From Actinomadura terrae (GTDB lineage: Bacteria; Actinomycetota; Actinomycetes; Streptosporangiales; Streptosporangiaceae): 64,000 nucleotides of DNA. This document shows positions 1 through 7,657 of the stretch, piece by piece; the first letter of the stretch is position 1, and each line of letters starts with the position of its first letter. Location: positions 248,001 through 312,000 of the forward strand of contig NZ_JAICDG010000005.1 of assembly GCF_022751215.1 (NCBI RefSeq), written 5' to 3'. A program made the translations under genes and the position numbers. Below the pieces are notes generated by a model. It was not told the DNA's origin and did not search any database. It saw only the letters and a program-made list of their open reading frames with translations.

Positions 1-867
1 CAGCAGCGTCCAAGCGTTAAAAGGGCTGAGTACGCTGCCCATGTCACGCATCGGGCCGCTGCGGAGATAACCGGCGAAATTCGTGGTCATCTCCGCGGGC
101 TGACCGCGGAACTGAAGGCCGTGCCGGGCGATCACCGCACCACCCATACTGCGACCACTGGCACCGGCCGCCTTGGTGAGCGAATGAACAACGATATCGG
201 CACCGAGGCCAAGCGGGCGCATCAACGCGGGTGTAGCCAGCGTCGCATCGATGATCAGCGGGATCTCCGCCCAGCGAGCAAGCTCGGCCAGCGCAGGAAT
301 GTCGACGAGCTGGACCATCGGATTGGACGGCGACTCCGCATAGAGAAACCGGGTGTCCTCATCGATATGCCGCTCCCAGCCGTCCACCGACAGCGGGTCG
401 TCGACCCATCGGACGGACACACCGCGTTCGTCGCCGTACCGTTTATCGAAGACCATGACGGTCGACCCGTAGCACGCGGGTGAGGCGACGATGTTGGGTT
501 TGGCACCCACCGCCGTGCTGAGGAACGGCGTCGTGGCCAGGGTGATCGCGGCCATCCCGGTCGTGGTGACCGCCGCGCTCACCTCGGCGTCGACCTGATA
601 ACCCTCCAGCGCGGCGACGGTGTCCTCAAGGTGGCCGACGGTCGGGTTGCCGCGCCGCGCGTACACCCACCCTTCTCGCTCCCCCGCGGCGGTGGCCCGC
701 ATCGTCTCCGCCGAGTCGAAATGCTGCGCGGTCGCGAGGTACGCCGGCTCGCCGAGCGAACCGAGATTGTGCGCGGCCGCCTCGTGATTGTAGGAACCGC
801 GCACGGCCAAAGTCGCAAAGCGCGGGCCCGTCACCGCTGTGACTCGTTTTCCGTCTCGGCCTGCCAT
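1..867 (-). CDS. O-acetylhomoserine sulfhydrylase / cystathionine gamma-synthase family, 3' end cut by window edge
   Basis: PLP-dependent trans-sulfuration enzyme (Cys/Met metabolism family), cytosolic. I read 289 codons without a stop from ATG at 867 to the window edge, so the C-terminal third is missing. Family marks seen: the substrate-loop YARRGNPT segment (about residues 69-76), the AESPSNP segment (178-183), the PLP-nitrogen Asp in IIDATLATP (D207) and the PLP-lysine context HSLTK (K232). Members of this family make homocysteine or cystathionine from activated homoserine, or cleave methionine; the sequence alone does not separate these roles. No neighbouring methionine genes are visible. 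The family call is firm, the exact substrate is not. Confidence 0.85.
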   Translation of the reverse strand, partial: MAGRDGKRVTAVTGPRFATLAVRGSYNHEAAAHNLGSLGEPAYLATAQHFDSAETMRATAAGEREGWVYARRGNPTVGHLEDTVAALEGYQVDAEVSAAVTTTGMAAITLATTPFLSTAVGAKPNIVASPACYGSTVMVFDKRYGDERGVSVRWVDDPLSVDGWERHIDEDTRFLYAESPSNPMVQLVDIPALAELARWAEIPLIIDATLATPALMRPLGLGADIVVHSLTKAAGASGRSMGGAVIARHGLQFRGQPAEMTTNFAGYLRSGPMRDMGSVLSPFNAWTLL

Positions 868-1796
868 ATAACCACGAGCCGTACCTCCCCATCTGCTGCA
901 CCGGCATAGATTTGAGGCATGCGCAGGATCGGTCGATGGAATTGATTAGATCACTTGGGATCACTCTGCACAACGTCCCACAGCCGCTGAAACCGATACT
1001 TGGGCCTGACCTGCTCAAGTCCGGCGATCAGGACCTACAGCAGGTCCAGTGAGGTGATTTCATTACTTAGACCACTACCAATTAAAGGCGGCGCCTTATC
1101 CGGGTACGGCACTTCATCCTGGCCGTTCCACTTCTCGCCCCACCGCCCTCCCAGCCTCCGCCAACCGGCCACCCGTCCCCAGACCGCCGCCAAGACCGTC
1201 CTGCTTGCCGACCTGGGCCACTCCGTCGAACTTGCGGCCGAGCCAAACCGCCAGGAAGGCTGCAAGGCGCCCGAAGCCTCACACGTAGGTGATGAACAGT
1301 TGCTGCGAGCGTGGTCACGCTTTCCGGTCCTGGAACAGCAGCAGGTCTTCATGGGCGATGGCCATGACGGGAACGCCGTGTTCGCGGAGGCGGGGTCAGA
1401 ACGAGCGCGGCGGTGCCGGCGAGGTCCGCGAGGTGGTGGCGATGGTGCGGGCGTCGCTGTGGATGACTCGGGCTCCGCCCTCGCGATACCCGCGTGAGCA
1501 CCCCTTGGCCAAGCAGGAGGGACTTCCCCATGCCCCGCGGCCCTACTCGACGGCCAACGCTATGCCGAGCACACGGGCATGAACCTCCACGACCCGCAAC
1601 GCCTCCTCTCGCGCGCGGCACAATCACGTGGACTCAGCCGCATGCGAAATCAATTATCCGCTGGCCCGACTCTCCACTATCCCCCGCACACAAAAGCCGC
1701 GCCGTCGCTGTCGCCGTCAACGAGCGCGATGCGCCCGCCAGTGCAGAGAACCTGGAGGACGCATCGCCTTAATCTCCATCAACCGAAGATTGGTGT
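868..1796. other. Gene-poor stretch with degenerate sequence
   Basis: I see no gene I can support in these 929 bases. On the minus strand near 1310-1620, fragments in different frames read like a broken protein (one reads REHGVPVMAIAHEDLLLF), suggesting decay of an unidentified gene. Bases from 1561 are related to a second degenerate copy at 6145 (listed as a repeat). Confidence 0.4.
1561..1650 (+). repeat. Degenerate direct repeat, copy A
   Basis: Starts tatgccgagc and includes ggcacaatcac and gcatgcga in the same order as the copy at 6145-6222, with an internal length difference of about 11 bases. The two copies sit at either end of the decayed toxin region. Function unknown; possibly scars of the same mobile element. 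Confidence 0.4.
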
Positions 1797-2267
1797 CTAG
1801 AGTGACCACTCCCCGACCAGAGCAGGTGAAACCCCTTGGCAAATCGCCACCACGGAGGATTCGAGGCCGCCCGCGTAGACGAACAGCCAGTTGTCGACTC
1901 CAGCGAAGAGTCTTGCGTCACGACCGGCCATCAAGGTCATATGCGACCTGTTCTCACCCACCGGATAGAGATCGGCCCCAGCGAGATTCGTGTACTCGAG
2001 ATACGCCCTCGGCCACATCCCCCGGACAGCGCGAGCGACATCGAATCGAGCGTAGTCGAAGTACCTCACATCATCGACATCCACGAATGGCGGGTGCCGA
2101 ATGAACAGGCCATCGAACTCGTGCACGAAACTCACAGGCCCAGTTTCCGCATCAAGCCCCAACGAACGCCACGCCACGAGAGCCGACTCCACCTCAACTG
2201 CTCTGCCAGGAGCCCAGCCAACCGAACGCAAAATGCGTTCCGCCTCGACGGGAAAGCGGTCGTTCAT
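1797..2267 (-). CDS. SUKH-3-type immunity protein
   Basis: 156-aa protein that looks like a SUKH-superfamily (SUKH-3) immunity protein. It opens with the characteristic segment ILRSVGWAPGRAVEVE (about residues 12-27) and has the alternating beta/alpha pattern, with FVHEFDGLFIRHPP in the middle and DNWLFVYAGGLES near the end. SUKH proteins bind and block toxin tips of polymorphic toxin systems in the cytosol. ATG at 2267 has a GAGGAG ribosome site. It lies downstream of an XRE regulator and a broken HINT/toxin fragment, so it is probably an orphan immunity gene left from an earlier toxin cassette. The cognate toxin is inferred, not shown. Confidence 0.75.
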   Translation of the reverse strand: MNDRFPVEAERILRSVGWAPGRAVEVESALVAWRSLGLDAETGPVSFVHEFDGLFIRHPPFVDVDDVRYFDYARFDVARAVRGMWPRAYLEYTNLAGADLYPVGENRSHMTLMAGRDARLFAGVDNWLFVYAGGLESSVVAICQGVSPALVGEWSL

Positions 2268-2414
2268 CCAACTCCTCGAGGTCTCTCAATTTTCCGCTTC
2301 CAAGCCGTTTGAGTTGATCGGCGGCGCCGCCACCAGCAGCACGAGCTGCGGAAGCGCAATTATTTGCCGCACCGCCAGCTGTACACTGGGCCGAACATCG
2401 GTGGCCGGCTGCAC

Positions 2415-2771
2415 CTAATCCATCGAGCCACCTTTTCTTATCGCCCTTGCTATTTGAACGAGGTCCCTTATCTCTGCCCGGTCCAGGAAGCTTGCCACCG
2501 CGACCAACTCGCCAATCTCAAGAGCCACATCGTCCCACTCCGACGGCACGGCCGGATCCGAGGAAATTCCAGCGATGACATAGAGGTCGGATACTTGCAT
2601 TTGCAGCACGGGCGCAATATCTCGCACAATGTCGGCTCGTGGCTGCAACCTTCCACTGAGCAATTGATAGATTGTCGACTCAGCACGCACAGAAGCGCGA
2701 CTAACAGCTCTAGGAGTCAGATTCCGATTCTCCATCAGGCCACGAAGAATTTTAGCGAAGTCGTTACTCAT
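2415..2771 (-). CDS. XRE-family helix-turn-helix regulator
   Basis: 118-aa protein from ATG at 2771. The N-terminal half is a Cro/C1-type helix-turn-helix (DFAKILRGLMENRNLTPRAV, then RAESTIYQLLSGRLQP, about residues 4-50), a DNA-binding fold that usually represses its own and adjacent genes. The C-terminal half is a short helical segment with no recognised partner domain. A longer frame upstream is possible but would overlap the toxin remnant; I preferred 2771 because a promoter-like element ends right there. It lies between the SUKH gene and the HINT/toxin fragment and may control this toxin-immunity locus. Confidence 0.75.
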   Translation of the reverse strand: MSNDFAKILRGLMENRNLTPRAVSRASVRAESTIYQLLSGRLQPRADIVRDIAPVLQMQVSDLYVIAGISSDPAVPSEWDDVALEIGELVAVASFLDRAEIRDLVQIARAIRKGGSMD

Positions 2772-2777
2772 TGCCAC

Positions 2778-2807
2778 AGCATAGTCGCGCTCCCGACGGC
2801 CGGGCAA
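2778..2807 (-). promoter_or_regulatory. Candidate leaderless promoter of the XRE gene
   Basis: On the minus strand TTGCCC (2802-2807) and TATGCT (2778-2783) are 18 bases apart. The expected transcription start falls on or next to the ATG at 2771, so the message would be leaderless, which is common in actinomycetes. No Shine-Dalgarno sequence is seen. Confidence 0.4.
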
Positions 2808-3435
2808 CTCAAGAGGATCGAGCCCGCCGACGATTTTCGGAGCTCACCTAGTGCCACCCCCGGGCGCACGATCCTCGCCACACTGGTCAGCGACGATGGT
2901 CCGACAGACTCGCGCGCACAACACACCGTAGCGATTTCTCTCAAACTCGCATGGAATGCTCGGACCGAGCCACCGGGCATTACGACGAACGTGTAGTTCC
3001 CCTCGCTCAGGTCGCCGCCTTTTCGGATCCACGAGCTCATCGGAATCCAGTCCTGCGGAGTGTCATCCGCGCCGTTGCGACCCGGAAGAAGCACCCGAGT
3101 AGGCACCTGGCTCGGTCCGGGTTCCAGTTGTGGACCAGGACGGGCGTGGAACCGGCGAGCACGTAGTAGGTGTGGTGGTCGGCGACGGTGAGGTCGTGGA
3201 CGCGTTGCTCGTGGACGGTTTCGAGCGTGGTGGTGTTGACCTGGGTGTATGTTCCTGCGCTGGTGCGGAGCCACATGCCGGGCTTGAGGTCGGCGGCCTT
3301 GACCCAGCGGCCGGTGCCGTCGGCGACCCAGAAGGGGTGTTCGTCGGTGGCGATCACCGAGCCGTGTGCCCGTGCGGAGGCGAGGACGGCAGGTACTGCG
3401 GCCGGTTGGACTTTCGCGTCGTCCTTGGTGGACGG
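2808..3435 (-). pseudogene. Rhs-type toxin tip fragment: half a HINT domain plus frameshifted toxin domain
   Basis: Reading leftward from about 3435, one frame carries the C-terminal half of a polymorphic-toxin HINT domain (IATDEHPFWVADGTGRW to the TPVLVHNW end), nearly identical at DNA level to the intact HINT at 8033-8335. Directly after the VHNW cleavage-type motif the frame fails. A different frame continues with GDLSEGNYTFVVMPGG and SLREIA, which resembles a toxin tip of the kind that follows HINT domains. There is no start codon, signal peptide or YD-repeat body attached. I read it as a displaced or decaying toxin-tip cassette. Similar orphan tips feed recombination in Rhs loci elsewhere; that role here is inference. 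Confidence 0.7.
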
Positions 3436-3889
3436 CTTGGACCAGGGTGGTTCCGCTGCCGCGCGTGGGATCGATCAGGACGAGCTCTGCCGAGATGTCG
3501 ATAACCGATTAATCGACCGACCTCTCGGGGTTGCCTTGAACGCCATCACCTCCATCTGCCGATCACGCTGCACCCCTCCACCGGACACGACACCCGCGCA
3601 CCGTGGGGAAGGAACTGGCGCAGCACGCCCGCCATGAAGGCGCCGGGGGATGAGACGCGTCGGCCTCGCGCTGCCCGCCATCAAGGCGATAGGGCGAGAC
3701 CTGCTACGCCACCTGGCCAGGCCAGGAGTCGACGCCTCGCAAGTGGCCAGCGACCAGCTCACGGCATTCCACGAAGCACTTCCAGATCGGTCCGTGTCCG
3801 CGGACCCAATCAATGCACTCTGGACGGTTCCCCGTACCCATGCGGCAGAATTGTTCAACAGCCGCTCGCACTTTAGAAACCGGAAGGCA

Positions 3890-4600
3890 CTCCTTGACCG
3901 CGTAGCCGAACTTGAGGCTCGGAGTCGCGGTGGTGGCTCGTCCGGGCAGCCATACGCTGGTCAGTCGGCCGAGCGGATCGTAGGCCAGGCTGGTGCGCTT
4001 GTTGTTCTCGTCCACGGTGGCGGTGCTGAGGCCGGACGCGGGATCGATCTCGGTCCTGGTGACGAAGTTCGCCGGGTCGGTGACCGTGGCCGCGGTGACG
4101 ACCCCGGTCGCCGGCGTGTAGGCGTTGACGGTCTTGCGACCGGCCTGGTCGTAGACGGTGGTGGGCCGCCCGTAGGGGTCCGGGGAGGGGTTGGTGGCGA
4201 CGGTGACGTAGCGCGGGCTCCCGTCCTGGAAGCCGTCGAGCTTGTCGGTCTTGGTGACGTCGCCCTTGGTCGGCGCCACGTTCCAGGACTGCCCGTCGTA
4301 GAACTTCCGGGTGTCGGTGATCACGTCGTCGGGACGGGAGGTGGACGCCCCGCACCCCTTGGCGACGGTCTCCTCGCGGGAGGCGAAGGAGACGAGCCAC
4401 TTGTCGTCATCGCGGGCGTAGGTGGTCCGGGTGCACCGGTCGTCGGCGGTGGTGGAGGTGTCGCCCCGGTCGTCGACCAGGCTGATCATCCCGTAGTCGT
4501 CGTAGGTGTTGCCGATCTCGGTACGCCGGCACCGGCCGCCGCCCAGCGCCCGGCGGGTCCGGCACGAGCGGGCGCGCTTTGCGGTCTGGGGGAGCGACAC
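3890..4600 (-). pseudogene. Internal Rhs/YD-repeat fragment
   Basis: An open frame containing YD-type repeats (YDDYGMISLVDD, NPSPDPYGRPTTVYDQAGR, LAYDPLGRLTSVWLPGR). It aligns in order with the middle of the intact Rhs protein, including TADDKCTR-like, APTKGNVT-like and SLEHSY-like segments. It lacks the signal peptide, the N-terminal region, the RHS core and HINT. Past about 3890 the frame runs on to 3704 with unrelated sequence. It is therefore an internal piece of a second Rhs gene, cut at both ends, and is very unlikely to make a working toxin. Confidence 0.7.
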
Positions 4601-4696
4601 GGCACTCCCAGGTTCCTGACAGGGGCAGCTTGCCTACCGAGAGGACGCCGGGCCGCGCGCCGGGTGTTGGCGGGGCGCGGCCCGATGTTCTTCAGG

Positions 4697-5356
4697 TCAG
4701 CGCGTGGAGCACTTCTTCCAGGCGAAGTGGTAAATCGTCTTGATGGTCCCGTCGGTGGAGTCCATGGCGATGAAGCTGGTCTTGGACGCGTCCGAGGTGC
4801 CCTTGTCGACCCGCAGTTCGGTGTTGACGTTGAAGTTGCGCTCCTCGCCGCACTTCCTCCAGATGAGCTGGGCGATCGGCACCTTGTCGGTGAACTGCCA
4901 GTTGTCGTCCAGCGGGCTCGGTAGCGAGTGCGTGATCGCTCCGGTCTGGGAGTTGCCTTGGAAGTAGTAGCTGGCTTTCTGGGTGCCCTTGGCGCCCTTC
5001 GCCAGGTAGCCGTAGCCACGGTAGTCGGTCTGGGAGATGGCGTAGGTGAAGCCTTGCGGGACGTGGACCTTCATGCCGATCTGGCAGTTCTTGCGGGAGT
5101 CGGTGGGCTTGGACGAACCGCCGGCCTGAGCCAGGTAGTTGCTGTAGGTGATGGTGAAGGCTTCCTTGTCGTCCGAGATGGCGACCGCGGCGGTGCCGAT
5201 CGGACAGCCGGAGCCGTTGACGGTGGCGATCTCGATCGTGACTCCGTCGGGGCCTGCTCCGAGCAGGGGCGTGGCGGCAGCCGCAGGGGCGGCCGATGGG
5301 GCGGTCAGGGCCGCGGCGGCGACGGCCGCAGCGGAAACCGCGATGCCTTTGCGCAT
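4697..5356 (-). CDS. Secreted DUF4360-family protein
   Basis: 219-aa predicted exported protein from ATG at 5356. Residues 1-28 form a signal peptide (MRKGIAV, then an Ala-rich hydrophobic stretch ending AAPAAAA). The mature part has the DUF4360 pattern: SGCPIGTAAVAISDDKEAFTITYSNYLAQ, a later CQIGMKVHVPQGFTYAI, and paired cysteines (near SGCP, KNCQ, RKCG and WKKC) that could form disulphides outside the cell. The molecular role of this family is not known. A longer start at 5419 would destroy the signal peptide, so I rejected it. The gene is intact between two broken Rhs pieces and has its own candidate promoter. Confidence 0.85.
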   Translation of the reverse strand: MRKGIAVSAAAVAAAALTAPSAAPAAAATPLLGAGPDGVTIEIATVNGSGCPIGTAAVAISDDKEAFTITYSNYLAQAGGSSKPTDSRKNCQIGMKVHVPQGFTYAISQTDYRGYGYLAKGAKGTQKASYYFQGNSQTGAITHSLPSPLDDNWQFTDKVPIAQLIWRKCGEERNFNVNTELRVDKGTSDASKTSFIAMDSTDGTIKTIYHFAWKKCSTR

Positions 5357-5473
5357 GGGATTCCTCTTCGCTGGGAATGAGCGCTTTCCTCGAAGATCGA
5401 GGAGGTGGGCGCCCGGCAACGCGACTTCAATCAGAGGTACCGGCGGCCGGGCGTGATTCGATGAGGTGAATGG

Positions 5474-5502
5474 AGCGTAACTATTGAGCCCAGCACAGTC
5501 AA
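5474..5502 (-). promoter_or_regulatory. Candidate sigma-70-type promoter for the DUF4360 gene
   Basis: On the minus strand TTGACT (5497-5502) and TACGCT (5474-5479) are separated by 17 bases, a good match to the actinobacterial TTGAC / TANNNT pattern. It would give a leader of about 110 bases before the ATG at 5356. Confidence 0.45.
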
Positions 5503-5749
5503 TCGGCGGTTTTTAACTTTTCTTTACTTGAATAATGTCAACGACCAGGGCTGCGGACCCCCACTTGATCACTGCGAATCGAATGAACAGTTGAAATTTT
5601 GATGGCGATCGTTGCACTGGAAGATGTTTGTCAAACCGGAGAAATCCGGAGTGCGATGAGACGGTCACGAAATGTCTCGAATCGCGCGGTGTCTGTGAGG
5701 CCCCAGTTTGTCTCGTGGTGTTGTGTTGCGGATGGACATCTGAGGGCCT

Positions 5750-6105
5750 AGCCGCCTAGCCCCTCTCCCTCAACGCCCGGCGGCGTTGGCGACAGTCCAG
5801 CGGGATTGTCGGAGTCGTTGCCATAGTGATTGAGCCTCGCTTGGACCCGCCGCCATTCTCCGCCGTCTTTCGCGTCGATCGTGGACGCCCGGAACCTGTG
5901 AACGGCGTCCAGGGTCCAGGTTGGCGTTGGCCCCCGGCTGTCCGCTAATGGACGAGGTCGTTGACCTGATAGTCGATCCTCGTCCCGTCCGGGACGGCGA
6001 TGGTTCGTCTCAACTTGTCGTAGACGTATCCGAAATCGACGATTCGGTCGGCTGAATCGTAGGTGTGGGTGATCGTCTTCCCTCCGCCGCTCGGACAGTT
6101 CTTTT
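5750..6105 (-). pseudogene. Rhs/YD-repeat remnant with frameshift and stop
   Basis: Reading leftward from 6105, one frame gives ITHTYDSADRIVDFGYVYDK and then DGTRIDYQVNDLVH before a stop near 5943. A second frame then continues the same kind of sequence (WTLDAVHRFRAS, RLNHYGNDSDNPAGLS). Both halves match the order of YD-repeat tails in actinobacterial Rhs proteins, so this is a fragment inactivated by at least one frameshift. The 5503-5750 stretch to its left shows no gene. Confidence 0.65.
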
Positions 6106-7024
6106 CGGGCTCACTGGTTGCCATCGTTCCGGACGTGCGGTCGCTATGCCGAGCGCATGTGCAGGAACCGCCACGCCTTCCCCTAGACGTGGCACAATCA
6201 CACGAACTCAGCGCATGCGAGATCTGTTACCCGGCTGGTCTGACCCCCCAGCACCCGCCACGCCGCCCTATTCCTCTGCGGGCGGGCGATCGATACGGCC
6301 TTTAACCGCCCACTCCATCGCTCTTCTGCACACCCAACGGCCTCGCCGTTGGCATCCGGCACCCCTTGGGGATTTCCCCCCTCGCACCCCACTAGGCGAT
6401 CAGGTCGCCCCAGGTCAGTCACTCGCCGAGGGTAAGCTGCCGGTCATAGACCAGGCAGGCGCCTCCGTTCTCGACGATCGCACCCGGATTGTTTCGCAAC
6501 ATCGAGCTAAAGGCACAACTCCGGCGGAGGCGATCGGGCGGCGCCTTGCTGTGGTCGGAGCCGTTGCCAGCCTCGGTGCACGATCTGAAGGCCGCCCGAA
6601 TCTGGGCATTATCCGCGCCTTGGCGGCCGCAGGCATCCTGCTCCTGGCCGATAAGACGTACCAGAGAGCTGGTGATCAGGTTCCGTCGCCCTATCGGAGA
6701 AGCGCCAAGCGCGATCCCAGGAGGGCGCCAACCGGGCTGATGCACGCCTGTAAGGACCGGGCGAACGCGCGAACGCACAGCTGAAGACATGGGATCCTCC
6801 GCAAGCTGCGGTGCTGCCCGTTCCGGGTCGGGCGGATCGCCAAGGCCATCCACGTCCTTCAACTCCGCGAGACCCCGCTCCGCGCGGAAAAGGTTCACTG
6901 TCTACACCGACGTCCGCAGGCCGCGTGATGGTCTCCGTGTAGGCGGTCGAGGCGGGTGACGCGGCCCTGCCAGACGGTCGCCGCTGAGCACAACCATGCC
7001 GCCGGAGGGGAACGAGGCAAGAAA
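6106..7024. other. Gene-poor stretch between Rhs remnant and immunity gene
   Basis: Contains the second copy of the degenerate repeat (from 6145). A minus-strand open frame at 6419-6898 (159 codons) has no family I recognise and ordinary shadow-like composition, so I do not call it a gene. Nothing else is supported. Confidence 0.4.
6145..6222 (+). repeat. Degenerate direct repeat, copy B
   Basis: Related to 1561-1650: both start tatgccgagc, share ggcacaatcac and then gcatgcga in the same order and spacing apart from one gap. Confidence 0.4.
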
Positions 7025-7648
7025 TCAGTGCACCAGGAAGGCTGCCCGGGAGACGACGTACTCCCCGTAGCAAAACTCTCGCCCCAGTTGCTCGAATTTT
7101 TTATACCGATCACGCTCAATCTCGCATGAGTACTCGATGATGACTCTCAGAGCGAATCTGAAGGCCAGTTCTGGGCTGACGTCCGTAGCGCACATACGCA
7201 AGGCGAGGACGGCGTCCGGAACATCCATCCAACCGTTTTCAGCTATCGCCTGGGTCAGCACGGGCTCGAGTTCGTCGATCTCTGTGACGACCCTCTCTCG
7301 AAAGCGGGCATATGCGTTGGCGTCGGCCACGAGCACGTCGGTTCGTTCAAGTCCCGCCTTGCAGAGGTCCGAGACCTCCTGGAACCAGGCCGTTCCGTTG
7401 GTCGCACCGCCGCAGAGACGATGATAGGAGCCAGTGGCGGCGGTCCACAGAGTGGCAACGATGTCAGCATCACCATAGGCAGCCAGCCTGAGCGAGTCCT
7501 TGGCAAGTGCGAGCACGTGCGCATTCGACATTTCGGCTACGTAGTTTACGACCACGTCGCGCGCACTTCCCGCCAATCTCCAGTCTTGATGGAAGAAAGA
7601 TGCCAGGTGTGTGACGCCGAAGTCATCTTCAGTGAACCGACTTCCCAC
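7025..7648 (-). CDS. CdiI-like immunity protein paired with the Rhs toxin
   Basis: 207-aa protein starting 9 bases after the Rhs stop codon, the usual position of a cognate immunity gene. Its N-terminus (LASFFHQDWRLAGSARDVVVNYV, about residues 15-38; key residues HQDW) matches the start of contact-dependent-inhibition immunity proteins of the CdiI_2 kind. The rest is predicted helical with an acidic surface. It should bind the toxin tip in the producing cell's cytosol and neutralise it. Translation is probably coupled to the end of the Rhs message. The family is assigned from the N-terminal motif and from position; the pairing with this specific toxin is inference. Confidence 0.75.
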   Translation of the reverse strand: MGSRFTEDDFGVTHLASFFHQDWRLAGSARDVVVNYVAEMSNAHVLALAKDSLRLAAYGDADIVATLWTAATGSYHRLCGGATNGTAWFQEVSDLCKAGLERTDVLVADANAYARFRERVVTEIDELEPVLTQAIAENGWMDVPDAVLALRMCATDVSPELAFRFALRVIIEYSCEIERDRYKKFEQLGREFCYGEYVVSRAAFLVH

Positions 7649-7657
7649 ACGGATCGC

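Noticed and set aside
6419..6898. Minus-strand frame of 159 codons as a gene
   Set aside because: No family, no ribosome site, and located among decayed sequences; left as unexplained.
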